The notes: a model not told the origin generated them from the letters alone. A DNA stretch of 64,000 bases from Clostridium_AD sp937920395 (GCA_052274345.1 DAVZGP010000009.1:1-64000); one strand, 5' to 3'; shown: positions 17,562-27,190, counted from the first letter of the stretch. Numbers and translations: made by a program.

Positions 17562-18101
17562 ATGTTTTTAACCAAAGCAACATTAAATTTGTTAAATGAA
17601 CAAATATCTCATGAATTTAATAACCATACTATTTATAGGAACATACAAGCGTATTTTTCTAACTTAGATTTGGAGGGTTGGGCATCATTTTTTGGTGTTC
17701 AGGCAGAAGGTGAGTATGATCACTATAAACATATTATAAGTTATTTAGATGATAAGAATGCTCCTTATGAAATAAATGTATTACCTTATTCAGATTACCA
17801 ATTCAAAGATATTAAAGAAATACTTGAAAAATATTATGCTACGGAGTTAATAACGACTAAGATGCTTTATGCAATTGTAGAACAAGCGAGAGCAGAAGAT
17901 GATCAAGGTACAATAGGCTGGTTATATACTATGCCAGTATCTGAAGGTGGTTTATCATTGATACAAGAGCAGATTGAAGAGGAAGATTCGGCATTAAGCT
18001 TGCAATCAGAGTTTATGCAGGGTTTTGGTAAGAGTGATCAATTAAATCAACAGTGGATACGAATAGTAAATGAAAATTTGATCCATAGACTTTCAGAATA
18101 A
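17562..18101 (+). CDS. ftnA: ferritin
   Basis: A 179-residue four-helix-bundle iron-storage protein. The ferroxidase site fits the family order: Glu in ISHEFNNH, then EGEYDHYKH (Glu and His), a Glu in YATEL, and the late EEEDS region. Its size is normal for bacterial non-haem ferritin. It would oxidise and store iron and limit oxidative damage, complementing FprA. A terminator-like hairpin follows before korA. Confidence 0.9.
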   Translation: MFLTKATLNLLNEQISHEFNNHTIYRNIQAYFSNLDLEGWASFFGVQAEGEYDHYKHIISYLDDKNAPYEINVLPYSDYQFKDIKEILEKYYATELITTKMLYAIVEQARAEDDQGTIGWLYTMPVSEGGLSLIQEQIEEEDSALSLQSEFMQGFGKSDQLNQQWIRIVNENLIHRLSE

Positions 18102-18147
18102 AGATAAAATTAGTATATTTGTAGTAAAACTATAATATTAGATGAGG

Positions 18148-18215
18148 GATAGAAAGAGGTAAGGATATGAAACACATGATAAAGGTGTCTATTCTTCTTT
18201 CTATCTTTTATTTAT
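18148..18215 (+). terminator. probable terminator after ferritin
   Basis: GATAGAAAGA (18148-18157) pairs exactly with 18196-18205, and pairing continues inward with a few mismatches. A T-rich tract follows. Confidence 0.55.
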
Positions 18216-18270
18216 TGTTTTCTATTAATTTTCAAATTTTATTAAATAAGAATATAAAGGAGCTGAACAT

Positions 18271-19947
18271 ATGATTTACAATATACTGATTGGTGGAGCA
18301 GCAGGTCAGGGGATGGAAACTCTTGCAATAATACTTGAAAAACTTTTGAAAAAGAAAGGATTTAAAATTTTTACTTTGCAGGATTATATGTCCAGGGTTA
18401 GAGGGGGGCATAATTTTTTTCAGATTCGTTTTGGAGATGAAGAAATAAGCTCACACTGTAATGAGATAGATGGCATTATTGCTTTAAATAAAGAAACCAT
18501 TGAAATTCATGTAGATGAACTAAAAGACACAGGTTTTATTATTGCCGATGAAGCTCTAGACTATAAAGATGATAGATTGTATAATCTACCATTAAAATCA
18601 CTTGCGAAAAACATAGGGAATCCTAAAGTTTTTGGAAATGTGGCGTTGGGGGCACTACTTAAACTTTTTAATTTAGATTTAAGTTTTGTAGAAGGTCTAT
18701 TAAAAGAAATATTTAAGGATGAGGTTGCAGTCCAAAATTTTGTTGCTTTTGAAGCTGGATATAAAGAGGTTTCATCTAAATATGATTTAAAGGCAAACGA
18801 AAAGGATCAAAGTATATTAATTAATGGTAATGATGCTATTGCTTTAGGAGCTTTAGCTGCAGGATGCACGTTTTACTCAGCTTACCCTATGACACCGTCA
18901 ACTACTATAATGGATTATCTTGCTTCAAAAATGAAGGAAGCAGAAATAGTTGTTGAACAGGCTGAAGATGAAATAGCTGCAATAAATATGGCTATTGGGG
19001 CTTCTTATGCTGGAGTACGAGCAATGACAGGCACATCTGGTGGCGGATATGCTTTGATGGTAGAAGCTATAGGTTTGTCAAGTATGTTAGAAGTACCATT
19101 GGTTGTTGCTGAAATACAAAGACCTGGTCCTACAACAGGGTTACCAACAAGAACTGAGCAAGCAGATCTTAAGTTTGTTATATCAGGAACTCCGGGAGAA
19201 CTTCCCAAAATGGTAATAGGTTTAAGAGATCCGCAGGACTGTTTTTATCAGACTATGAGAGCCTTTAATTTAGCAGATAAATACCAAATTCCAGTAATAA
19301 TTCTAGGTGATCAGTTTTTAGCTGATAGTCTTAAAACAATAAGTCCATTTGATTTTAAGAAAATTAAAATTGAAAGACACCTGAGTGAGGATGAGTACAA
19401 TGGAGACAAGATATATAATAGGTATGAAGTAACAAAATCTGGAGTCTCGCCTAGAATAACTCCAGGTAGAATAGCAGGTAAAACTGTTTTAGTGGATAGT
19501 GATGAGCATGATGAAACTGGTCATATAACAGAATCAGCAGAGGTAAGAGTTATTATGAATGATAAAAGATTAAGAAAAATGGAATCTATAAAGGAAGACT
19601 TATTAGAACCTGAATATATTGGGCAAGAGGATATAGATACTCTATTAATTGGGTGGGGATCATTATATGGACCAATTAAGGAGGCAATTAAACTTTTAAA
19701 TGATAAGGGCAAAGAAAAATATGGTGCTTTAGTGTTTGGAGATGTATGGCCATTACCTGATAGTTTGCTTAAACAGAAAACTCTAAAGGCTAAAAGAGTA
19801 ATAAATGTAGAGCAAAATGCAACAGGACAACTTGCATTACTTATAAGAGAAAATACCGGAATACAAATGGATGATAGTTATTTAAGATATGATGGAAGAC
19901 CAATAGCCTCCGAAGATATAGTTAAAAATATAAAGGGGGTTTTATAA
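18271..19947 (+). CDS. korA: 2-oxoacid:ferredoxin oxidoreductase, fused gamma-alpha subunit
   Basis: A 558-residue subunit. Residues 1-185 are the gamma domain (GGAAGQGMETLA, YMSRVRGGHNFFQIR). Residues about 190-558 are the alpha domain (AYPMTPSTTIMDYLA, AINMAIGASYAGVRAMTGTSGGG), which helps bind thiamine diphosphate. With the beta subunit it decarboxylates a 2-oxoacid to acyl-CoA and reduces ferredoxin. The gamma-alpha fusion is typical of two-subunit KorAB enzymes; the preferred 2-oxoacid cannot be told. The beta gene starts one base after its stop codon. Confidence 0.9.
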   Translation: MIYNILIGGAAGQGMETLAIILEKLLKKKGFKIFTLQDYMSRVRGGHNFFQIRFGDEEISSHCNEIDGIIALNKETIEIHVDELKDTGFIIADEALDYKDDRLYNLPLKSLAKNIGNPKVFGNVALGALLKLFNLDLSFVEGLLKEIFKDEVAVQNFVAFEAGYKEVSSKYDLKANEKDQSILINGNDAIALGALAAGCTFYSAYPMTPSTTIMDYLASKMKEAEIVVEQAEDEIAAINMAIGASYAGVRAMTGTSGGGYALMVEAIGLSSMLEVPLVVAEIQRPGPTTGLPTRTEQADLKFVISGTPGELPKMVIGLRDPQDCFYQTMRAFNLADKYQIPVIILGDQFLADSLKTISPFDFKKIKIERHLSEDEYNGDKIYNRYEVTKSGVSPRITPGRIAGKTVLVDSDEHDETGHITESAEVRVIMNDKRLRKMESIKEDLLEPEYIGQEDIDTLLIGWGSLYGPIKEAIKLLNDKGKEKYGALVFGDVWPLPDSLLKQKTLKAKRVINVEQNATGQLALLIRENTGIQMDDSYLRYDGRPIASEDIVKNIKGVL

Positions 19948-19948
19948 T

Positions 19949-20800
19949 ATGGTTGATTGCAGTATTATTACCTCAGAAACAGCATGGTGTCCAGGATGTG
20001 GAGATAGAAACATACTTTTAACATTAAAGGAAACACTTATTGAACTTGGGAAGAAACCTCATGAGGTATTAATCGTAGGAGGAATTGGGCAAGCAGCGAA
20101 AACTGCTCAGTATATAAATACAAATGGTTTCTGTGGACTTCATGGAAGGGCTCTACCGCCAGCAATTGCTGCTAAAATTGTTAATAAGGCAATGACTGTA
20201 ATTGTAAATACAGGAGAAGGCGACGCTTATGGTGAAGGTGGAAATCATTTTATTCATAATGTCAGGCGTAATGTAGATATAACTCATTTTGTTCATAATA
20301 ATCAAATTTATGGTTTAACAAAAGGCCAGGCTTCACCAACTTCAGACATAGGACATGTAACTAACGTGCAACCCTTCGGTTCCAATAATATACCACTGAA
20401 CCCTGTTTTACTTGCAATTACACTTGGAGCAGGCTTTGTAGCAAGGGCATTTAGTAATGATAAGGAATCACTAAAAGAAATAATGCTGCAAGCAATAAAT
20501 CATAAAGGATATGCACTTGTAGACATTCTTCAACCTTGTGTAAGTTTTAATAAAATTAATACGCATAAGTGGTATAAAGATCGGATATATATGCTTGATG
20601 ACACCTATGATCCAACCAATAAATTAAAAGCAATGGAGAAGGCCATGGAGTGGGGAGATAAAATTCCAGTTGGAATATTATATAAAGAAGAAAAACCTCA
20701 TTTTACTGATAAATTAGATTTTTTAAGAGATGGTAAACCACTAGTAGATAAAGACATTGATTTAGATAAAATTAGTGGGTTTATGAATGAATTTAAGTAG
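19949..20800 (+). CDS. korB: 2-oxoacid:ferredoxin oxidoreductase, beta subunit
   Basis: A 283-residue thiamine-diphosphate subunit. The N-terminal AWCPGCGDRN holds cluster-ligand cysteines. The TPP/Mg motif is GEGDAYGEGGNHFIHN, followed by HNNQIYGLTKGQASPTS. Another Cys, in DILQPCVSF, matches the conserved third part of the Fe-S site. No separate ferredoxin-like delta subunit is encoded nearby, so external ferredoxin is the likely acceptor. A strong terminator follows. Confidence 0.92.
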   Translation: MVDCSIITSETAWCPGCGDRNILLTLKETLIELGKKPHEVLIVGGIGQAAKTAQYINTNGFCGLHGRALPPAIAAKIVNKAMTVIVNTGEGDAYGEGGNHFIHNVRRNVDITHFVHNNQIYGLTKGQASPTSDIGHVTNVQPFGSNNIPLNPVLLAITLGAGFVARAFSNDKESLKEIMLQAINHKGYALVDILQPCVSFNKINTHKWYKDRIYMLDDTYDPTNKLKAMEKAMEWGDKIPVGILYKEEKPHFTDKLDFLRDGKPLVDKDIDLDKISGFMNEFK

Positions 20801-20845
20801 TGATGTTATTTGTGAAACAATGGTTCTAGAAATATTTTAATATAA

Positions 20846-20894
20846 AAAAGGATACAAAGATTAGGATATCTAATTTATTTGTGTCCTTTCTTAT
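20846..20894 (+). terminator. terminator after korAB
   Basis: AAAGGATACAAA pairs with TTTGTGTCCTTT (one wobble), with a second inner stem ATTAG/CTAAT, then T-rich sequence. Confidence 0.8.
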
Positions 20895-20956
20895 GTCTAA
20901 ATAAGTTTAGAATATAACAATATGGTACATACTTTCTATATAAAGAGGGTGTATCG

Positions 20957-21235
20957 ATGGATTTAACAAATAATGAAAAATTAGAATTAATAAACAGCAT
21001 TGAGGTTTTAAAATGTGCAGATGGGTTTAACGAAAAAGCATTTGCTTTTACATATGATAATAATAAAAATAGAAAAATACTTTACGAATTAGGCATGACT
21101 GAGGAAGAAGTGAATTTTGAATGTAGAGGATGTGGTGTTTTGGATTTAATAAATATTGGACTTAGATATGCTAAAGCATTTAGTAAGGATAAGGGATTTT
21201 ATTCAGATACCAATACTAATTATGAGTTTTTTTAA
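20957..21235 (+). CDS. small hypothetical protein with CxxC
   Basis: A 92-residue soluble protein with no recognised domain. The CRGCG motif in its middle, plus one more Cys (KCADG), could bind a metal or act in redox chemistry. The ATG follows AAGAGGGTG. It stands alone between terminators of korAB and the BclA-like gene. Confidence 0.6.
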   Translation: MDLTNNEKLELINSIEVLKCADGFNEKAFAFTYDNNKNRKILYELGMTEEEVNFECRGCGVLDLINIGLRYAKAFSKDKGFYSDTNTNYEFF

Positions 21236-21253
21236 TTCATATAAAAAGAAAAA

Positions 21254-21324
21254 AGTAGGCACAAGACAGTAAATCCCATTTTAATACAATAAAGTAAAAA
21301 TGGAATTACTATTTTATGCCTATT
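21254..21324. terminator. shared terminator for convergent genes
   Basis: A long imperfect hairpin (AGTAAATCCCATTTT with AAAAATGGAATTACT inside, AGTAGGCA with TGCCTATT outside) lies between two converging genes. Confidence 0.65.
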
Positions 21325-21344
21325 ATTATGCATTCAACATAAGA

Positions 21345-22403
21345 TTAGTTTAACTTTAATATAGTAATTGAAGCACTTACTGAAGTGTTAGGTGATGGTG
21401 CAAGCCTATTCTCAAGATTAACTGATCCACCGCTATTATTTACAATAGAAATGGTTGAGGATGCTGCGAGTGTTATAACCGCTTCACCAAAAATTTGGGA
21501 ATTAGAACTTCTTCCAGTGTAGCTTAATTGCTTAGTTACTGCACTATTTACTGCTATTGACCAGGTACTTCCACCACCTGTACCTACTGATACTTCAAAG
21601 CTAATAAGATAAACACCTGCATTTAAAGTGATTTTAGAACCAGGTGCAGTAAATGATATAGGTGCTCCTGATGTTGCAGGGCCATCAAAAATCACTGCTG
21701 AAGTATTAGCTACAGACTGAGCACTAGCTGAGTAAATATATGCTGCAGCAGACAAACCTCCTCCAGTTGCACCAGTTACTCCGGTATTGCCGGTTGCACC
21801 AGTAGTTCCTGTTACACCAGTTACTCCAGTAGCTCCTGTAGAATCAATTCTGAATATAGTTGCAGTACCAATAGGTCCAGTTATACCTACCAATAATATA
21901 CTAATGAGACCGTTTGAATTATTAACAAATCCGAAAGTGTCCCCTGCTGTTGCGGGATAAGAAATAAGAGAACCATTTAACGTTGGGTTTGTTGCTGTGA
22001 TGGATATACCTGCAATAAATGTCTCAGCAGGAAATTTTACTAAATCAATTTGTATAGATGTTGTGGATGGATTTGGAGTGACCGAAAATTTCCAGTCTAT
22101 TGTATAAATTCCTGTTGTTTTAATTGTAAACAAACCTGTTTCTGAATCGTAACTGTAATCAGGTCCTAAAATATTTATAGTATCATAATAAATAATACCA
22201 CCAACTGGAATTGATTCTTTATTTGTTGTTATTACAGCATTTAAAAATCCTGTATTTCCAGTTACACCCGTTACTCCAGTACCACCAGTTGCTGTTGTAT
22301 TTATTACAAAATTATTATTTGGTTCATTCAATGAAGACGACCTCCTTGATTTTAGTTTAAACTTGTCCAATATTATAGATAAAAGATTATTAAATTCACT
22401 CAT
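21345..22403 (-). CDS. BclA-like collagen-like exosporium protein
   Basis: A 352-residue protein with two short collagen-like G-X-T runs (GGTGVTGVTGNTG near residue 40 and a longer one near residue 205), each followed by a jelly-roll domain of the C1q/TNF type. Both domains read as beta-rich (GIYTIDWKFSV; GVYLISFEVSV). Thr-rich collagen repeats are typical glycosylation sites on clostridial and bacillus exosporium filaments. ATG 22403 is preferred over 22439 because AGGAAG lies eight bases upstream. Two collagen-jelly-roll units in tandem are less common than the single-unit BclA layout. Confidence 0.8.
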   Translation of the reverse strand: MSEFNNLLSIILDKFKLKSRRSSSLNEPNNNFVINTTATGGTGVTGVTGNTGFLNAVITTNKESIPVGGIIYYDTINILGPDYSYDSETGLFTIKTTGIYTIDWKFSVTPNPSTTSIQIDLVKFPAETFIAGISITATNPTLNGSLISYPATAGDTFGFVNNSNGLISILLVGITGPIGTATIFRIDSTGATGVTGVTGTTGATGNTGVTGATGGGLSAAAYIYSASAQSVANTSAVIFDGPATSGAPISFTAPGSKITLNAGVYLISFEVSVGTGGGSTWSIAVNSAVTKQLSYTGRSSNSQIFGEAVITLAASSTISIVNNSGGSVNLENRLAPSPNTSVSASITILKLN

Positions 22404-22638
22404 AAATAAACTTCCTAACTTAGTAAAGTATATTTTCATATTTATACAATACTAGAATCTCTTAGCAGTTTAAGTATTATAAACTGCTACTATATCTTAT
22501 TCGCATAGAGATATCTGGCTACATATAATTCCAATCGCTTTGTTAGGAGAATATTTACAGGAAAAGTTACTTTAATATTGATAGGCTGTAGTCATAAAAA
22601 TTTGATTTAGTTGTTGCAAATATTGTTGCAAAACAATA

Positions 22639-22683
22639 AAAAGACTGTATCAATTAGCTTTAAAACTAAGTGATACAGTCTTT
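22639..22683 (-). terminator. terminator of tRNA-Leu(CAA)
   Basis: On the minus strand AAAGACTGTATCA pairs with TGATACAGTCTTT and ends in TTTT, 13 bases after the tRNA. Confidence 0.85.
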
Positions 22684-22695
22684 CTTTAAAATGTA

Positions 22696-22782
22696 TGGTG
22701 CCGGAGGCGGGAATCGAACCCGCACGGTATTGCTACCACTGGATTTTGAGTCCAGCGCGTCTGCCAGTTCCACCACTTCGGC
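22696..22782 (-). tRNA. tRNA-Leu (anticodon CAA)
   Basis: An 87-nt class II tRNA on the minus strand. The anticodon stem CTGGA/TCCAG closes the loop CTCAAAA (anticodon CAA). The T arm contains GGTTCGATTCC, a long variable arm is present and CCA is encoded. The acceptor stem has one A-C mismatch. Confidence 0.95.
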
Positions 22783-22798
22783 ATGTCTGACAAAAAAT

Positions 22799-22827
22799 AT
22801 TTTACCATATATTTATGAACAATGCAA
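22799..22827 (-). promoter_or_regulatory. promoter of tRNA-Leu(CAA)
   Basis: On the minus strand TTGCAT and TAAAAT are 17 bases apart, ending about 17 bases before the tRNA. Confidence 0.7.
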
Positions 22828-23138
22828 TAGGTATTTGTATATTTAGTATAAATTAAGCATAAAGTAACATATATTGAGGTATTAATATATTTCAGATGCT
22901 CTTTTTGTTTTTTTAATTATAATAAAGTTAGTTACTTTTAGGGTATATTATTGTTATAATACAATAGAAATTGTTTTACTTATGTTAAGGAAAAGTTTAT
23001 TTTAAGAAGTCATCTTAATGTTATAATAGAAGAGATGTTCGTATTAACAAGTTGATATTTTTATTTGGAAAGTATATTATAAAACGAATATAGTGTTACT
23101 TATAAGGTTATTATCATAGTAGAAAGAAGGGATTTAAA
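22828..23138. other. intergenic region upstream of polA
   Basis: About 310 bases of AT-rich DNA. TTACTT-17-TATAAT (22932-22960) is the best polA promoter candidate, and a second TATAAT at 23022 lacks a good -35. The small palindrome TTAAGA/TCTTAA (23002-23018) precedes it. No ORF or known RNA was seen. Confidence 0.4.
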
Positions 23139-25754
23139 ATGTCTAAGGAAAGACTGTTAATTTTAGATGGTCATAGTCTTATGTATAGAGCTTTTTATGC
23201 ATTACCAGCCCTAACAAATTCAGATGGGATATACACTAATGCAGTTTATGGCTTTACATCTATGCTTTTAAAGATGAAAGAGGAGTTTGAGCCTGATTAT
23301 ATTGTTACAACATTTGATAGGAAGGCACCTACTTTTCGTCATGAAGAATATAAAGATTATAAGGCAGGTAGAAAAAAAATGCCTGATGAACTACAGGGAC
23401 AGTTTGCTCTAGTTAGGGAACTTTTAGAGAAAATGGCTATAGATATTTTTGAATTAGATGGTTTTGAAGCGGATGATTTAATAGGTACATTATCAGTATT
23501 TGCAGAGAAACAAGGACTTGAAGTCTTTATAATAACAGGAGACCGGGATGCACTCCAGCTTGCAACGGATAATGTAAAGATAGTAATAAATAAAAAAGGA
23601 ATGTCTGAAAAAGAGATATATGATAGAAACCGTATAATCACGGACTTCGGAGTAACTCCAACAGAATTTATAGATGTAAAAGGACTAATGGGAGATGCTT
23701 CTGATAATATACCAGGTGTTCCAGGAATAGGTGAAAAAACTGCATATAAGCTTATCAAAGAATATAAGAGTATAGAAAATCTTCTTATGAATATTGATAA
23801 GGTTAGTGGCAAAAAGCTTGTTGAAAATTTAAATACCTATAGTGAACAGGCAATTTTCAGTAAAAAGTTAGCCACAATTATTACTTGTGTGCCTATGGAA
23901 ATGGATCTAAATTCAATTAAATCAAAAGAAAATTATGATGTTCGTGCTGTAAAAGATTTATTTTATAAATTACAGTTTAAGTCATTAATAGACAGAATAT
24001 CTGTAGATGATGACTCTGCCGAGGAAATATTCTCTGCAGATTATGAAGTAATAGATAAGTTGAAGGAACTTTCAGAGCTTACCTTTGAAATTAAAGATAC
24101 CATATATATAATTTTTGATATAGCGGATACAAATATTTTTTCTAAAATGTGTCTTAATAACATATACATTAATTATAAAGAAAAAAATTATCTTATTAAG
24201 CTTGATGATTTATTTAAAGAAGATGAGGAAGAAACTATAAGTTGTTTAAAAACTATACTTGAGAGTAATGATATTAAAAAGGTCAGCCATGCTGTAAAAA
24301 ATGCATATACTGCACTTAATAAAAAAGGTATAAAACTACATGGCATAAAATTTGATACAGAACTTGCGGCGTATCTGTTAGACTCTGCAAAAAAAGAATA
24401 TAGCCTAGAAACACTTATGGATACCAATCTTAGAATTAGTATTACCGGAGCTGGACATGAAAAGGAAATTAATAAAGTAGCATTACTAAAGGGGCTTTAT
24501 GAGATATTAGAGCCTAAAATTAAAGAGTATGAAATGGAAAAACTGCTATATGAGGTTGAGCAACCATTAACAGAGGCTATATCATATATGGAGGCTGAAG
24601 GATTCACAGTAGATAGAGCAAATTTAGAAGAACTAGGAGTTAAATTTTCTGCAGATATAGCGAAACTTGAAAGTACTATTTTTGTTTTAGCTGGAGAAGA
24701 ATTTAATATAAAATCACCAAAACAATTAGGGAAAATATTATTTGAAAAATTAGATTTGCCTGTTATAAAAAAGACAAAAACAGGATATTCAACTAATGCA
24801 GAGGTTTTAGAGGCACTAGTAGAAAAGCACCCTATTATTGCAGAAGTTACAAAGTATAGACAAGTAACAAAAATTTTTTCTACATACATTGAGGGTTTAA
24901 AAGCAGTAATTGACACAGATTCTAGAATACATTCAAACTTTATGCAAACAGTCACAACGACGGGAAGGTTATCTAGTACAGAACCTAATTTGCAAAATAT
25001 TCCTATAAGACATGAAATGGGTAGGGCAATTAGGAAAGCATTTATACCACACAATGATCAGTGTGTTATATTATCTGCAGATTATTCACAAATAGAGCTT
25101 CGAGTACTCGCACATATTGCTGGAGATGATAATTTAATTCAAGCGTTCATTGATCATAGTGATATTCATACTAAAACAGCATCTGAGGTATTCAACGTTC
25201 CTATGAATGAGGTTACAAAACTTATGAGAAGTAATGCAAAAGCCGTAAATTTTGGTATAGTATATGGTATTGGTGAATTTAGTTTGGCTAATGATTTAAA
25301 TATATCAAGGAAAGAAGCTAAAACATATATAGAAACTTATTTTGAAAGATACCCGAATGTTAAAAAATACATGAAGGATATAGTTATTGAGGCGCAGGAA
25401 AATAATAGTGTAACTACAATTATGAATAGACGTAGATTTATACCAGAAATAAATTCAGCAAACAAAATTGTAAAGGCTGCAGGTATAAGACTTGCGATGA
25501 ATACACCTATACAAGGAAGTGCTGCGGATATTATAAAACTTGCTATGGTTAATGTATTTGATAAATTAAAGGAAGAGGGATTAAAAAGTACTTTAATTCT
25601 ACAGGTACATGATGAATTGATATTAAATGTATATAGGGATGAACAAAAGCAAGTTGAATTTTTAGTTAAGGATCAGATGGAGAATGTTGTTAAACTTTTA
25701 GTTCCACTAGAAGTGGAAATTAGCATCGGGGAAACATGGTATGAGGCTAAGTAG
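23139..25754 (+). CDS. polA: DNA polymerase I
   Basis: An 871-residue repair and Okazaki-fragment polymerase. Residues 1-290 are the 5'-3' flap exonuclease (DGHSLMYRAFYALP, GDRDALQL, GIGEKTAYKL). Residues about 300-480 have the 3'-5' exonuclease fold, but the first DxE metal motif is missing (IIFDIADTNIF), so proofreading is probably lost, as in many Gram-positive enzymes. Residues 500-871 are the polymerase with LSADYSQIELR (motif A), RSNAKAVNFGIVYG (motif B) and LQVHDEL (motif C). coaE and a transglycosylase follow. Confidence 0.97.
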   Translation: MSKERLLILDGHSLMYRAFYALPALTNSDGIYTNAVYGFTSMLLKMKEEFEPDYIVTTFDRKAPTFRHEEYKDYKAGRKKMPDELQGQFALVRELLEKMAIDIFELDGFEADDLIGTLSVFAEKQGLEVFIITGDRDALQLATDNVKIVINKKGMSEKEIYDRNRIITDFGVTPTEFIDVKGLMGDASDNIPGVPGIGEKTAYKLIKEYKSIENLLMNIDKVSGKKLVENLNTYSEQAIFSKKLATIITCVPMEMDLNSIKSKENYDVRAVKDLFYKLQFKSLIDRISVDDDSAEEIFSADYEVIDKLKELSELTFEIKDTIYIIFDIADTNIFSKMCLNNIYINYKEKNYLIKLDDLFKEDEEETISCLKTILESNDIKKVSHAVKNAYTALNKKGIKLHGIKFDTELAAYLLDSAKKEYSLETLMDTNLRISITGAGHEKEINKVALLKGLYEILEPKIKEYEMEKLLYEVEQPLTEAISYMEAEGFTVDRANLEELGVKFSADIAKLESTIFVLAGEEFNIKSPKQLGKILFEKLDLPVIKKTKTGYSTNAEVLEALVEKHPIIAEVTKYRQVTKIFSTYIEGLKAVIDTDSRIHSNFMQTVTTTGRLSSTEPNLQNIPIRHEMGRAIRKAFIPHNDQCVILSADYSQIELRVLAHIAGDDNLIQAFIDHSDIHTKTASEVFNVPMNEVTKLMRSNAKAVNFGIVYGIGEFSLANDLNISRKEAKTYIETYFERYPNVKKYMKDIVIEAQENNSVTTIMNRRRFIPEINSANKIVKAAGIRLAMNTPIQGSAADIIKLAMVNVFDKLKEEGLKSTLILQVHDELILNVYRDEQKQVEFLVKDQMENVVKLLVPLEVEISIGETWYEAK

Positions 25755-25832
25755 TTGAGATTATTAGGCGATATTTAAGCCTATAATCTAATGTATTCAA
25801 TTTTTAGTTATAAAAAAGTAGGGGAGAAGATA

Positions 25833-26441
25833 ATGCTAAAGGTTGGAATAACAGGTGGTATTGGTAGTGGTAAGAGTACTGTAACCAATATGTTAAAAGA
25901 TGATGGGTTTACCATTATCGATGCAGATATTGTAGCTAGAGAGGTTTTTATAATATATCCGGAGATAATGGGTAAAATCAAAAGTGAATTTGGATATGGT
26001 TATTTCGATAATGAAGGTAAACTTAACAGAAAAAAATTCGGAAATTATATATTTAAAAGTGAGTTACGTAGAAAAAAACTTGAAAGTATAATGATACCTT
26101 TTATAACAAAAGAAATACATCACAGAATAAAGATGTGTGAAGAAGATAACTGTAAGTTATGTTTTCTAGATGCACCTACTTTAATAGAGAATAATCTCAA
26201 TACCAGTATGGATATAACTATTTTAGTATGGGTATGTAGTGATGTTCAAATACAAAGGGTTATGCTTCGTGATGAGTTAAATTTAGAGAACACAATGGAT
26301 AGATTAAAAGCTCAAATGCCAATAGACGAAAAGAGAAAATATGCTGATTTTATTATTGATAATGGAAGAAGCGTTGAAGACACAAAGTTGCAGCTAGATT
26401 TAATTATCGCACAGCTCGAAAGGTTAGATGTGAAGTTATGA
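25833..26441 (+). CDS. coaE: dephospho-CoA kinase
   Basis: A 202-residue kinase for the last step of coenzyme A synthesis. The P-loop GGIGSGKST is at the N-terminus, followed by DADIVARE and FLDAPTLIE in the acceptor-binding region. ATG 25833 follows GGGGAGAAG, so the reading from 25791 is rejected. It overlaps the next gene by four bases (ATGA), which suggests coupled translation. Confidence 0.95.
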   Translation: MLKVGITGGIGSGKSTVTNMLKDDGFTIIDADIVAREVFIIYPEIMGKIKSEFGYGYFDNEGKLNRKKFGNYIFKSELRRKKLESIMIPFITKEIHHRIKMCEEDNCKLCFLDAPTLIENNLNTSMDITILVWVCSDVQIQRVMLRDELNLENTMDRLKAQMPIDEKRKYADFIIDNGRSVEDTKLQLDLIIAQLERLDVKL

Positions 26442-26998
26442 AAATTTCAAAAATTGTAAAATTATTAATATTAATTTTATTGGTTATCATAGTATTAAAT
26501 ATAAAAAGTATTTTAAAAAATTTTTACCCAATAAAGTATGAAAATCAAATAGTTACATATTCGAAGCGATATAATGTAGATCCATATTTGGTAGCTGCTG
26601 TAATAAGAACAGAGAGCAATTTCGATGAAAAGGCTATTTCTCATACTGGAGCTTATGGATTAATGCAGATAATGCCTGATACTGCACTGTGGATTGCTGG
26701 AAATATGAAATTGAAAAATTTTAATACTGAAAAATCATTTGATTCCGAAATTAATATTGCTATGGGATGTTGGTATCTTGATGATCTAAATAGCGAATTT
26801 AATGGAGATTTAGAATTGGTGCTTGCTGCTTACAATGGTGGACGTGGAAATGTTAAAAAGTGGCTTCAAAATAAAAAGTATTCTACTGATGGTAAAACAC
26901 TTAATAATATACCATTTGGAGAAACTGATAAATATGTTAAAAAAGTAAAAATAAATTATCGCATTTATTCAAAGCTGTATAATAATGAGATTAAGTAA
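26438..26998 (+). CDS. membrane-anchored lytic transglycosylase (SLT domain)
   Basis: A 186-residue enzyme that cleaves peptidoglycan between MurNAc and GlcNAc with formation of anhydro-MurNAc. A signal anchor (residues 7-25) precedes the SLT domain: catalytic Glu in AAVIRTESNFDEKA, then GAYGLMQIMP and LAAYNGGRGNV. Its position after polA-coaE is common in clostridia. Confidence 0.9.
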   Translation: MKISKIVKLLILILLVIIVLNIKSILKNFYPIKYENQIVTYSKRYNVDPYLVAAVIRTESNFDEKAISHTGAYGLMQIMPDTALWIAGNMKLKNFNTEKSFDSEINIAMGCWYLDDLNSEFNGDLELVLAAYNGGRGNVKKWLQNKKYSTDGKTLNNIPFGETDKYVKKVKINYRIYSKLYNNEIK

Positions 26999-27014
26999 AA
27001 GTATATAAAAACTA

Positions 27015-27044
27015 TTGACAAATTGTACAGAAATAATATATAAT
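27015..27044 (+). promoter_or_regulatory. promoter of tRNA-Leu(AAG)
   Basis: A consensus TTGACA is followed 18 bases later by TATAAT. A short leader hairpin (CTTGTAG/CTACAAG) lies between it and the tRNA. Confidence 0.8.
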
Positions 27045-27108
27045 AAATCTTGTAGTTATTGGTCTAGCGATGCTACAAGATTTAATCCTTTACAATGGAA
27101 TATTGTTT

Positions 27109-27190
27109 GCGATAGTGGCGGAATGGCAGACGCGCACGTTTAAGGGACGTGTGGGAGACCATATGGGTTCAAGTCCCATCTGTCGCACCA
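27109..27190 (+). tRNA. tRNA-Leu (anticodon AAG)
   Basis: An 82-nt class II tRNA. The acceptor stem GCGATAG pairs with CTGTCGC. The anticodon stem CACGT/ACGTG closes the loop TTAAGGG, giving anticodon AAG (CUU codons). The T arm contains GGTTCAAGTCC and CCA is encoded. A34 in a bacterial tRNA-Leu is unusual and may be deaminated to inosine. Confidence 0.9.

Noticed and set aside
18167..18274. A 35-codon ORF (starts MKHMIKVSILL) ending in ATGA overlap with korA
   Set aside because: It lies across the strong terminator-like hairpin after ferritin, and its hydrophobic reading is what T-rich terminator DNA gives. Kept only as a remote possibility.
23357..23812. Leftward 151-codon ORF inside polA
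   Set aside because: Antisense shadow of a certain gene; Ser/Pro/Ile-rich translation with no family likeness.
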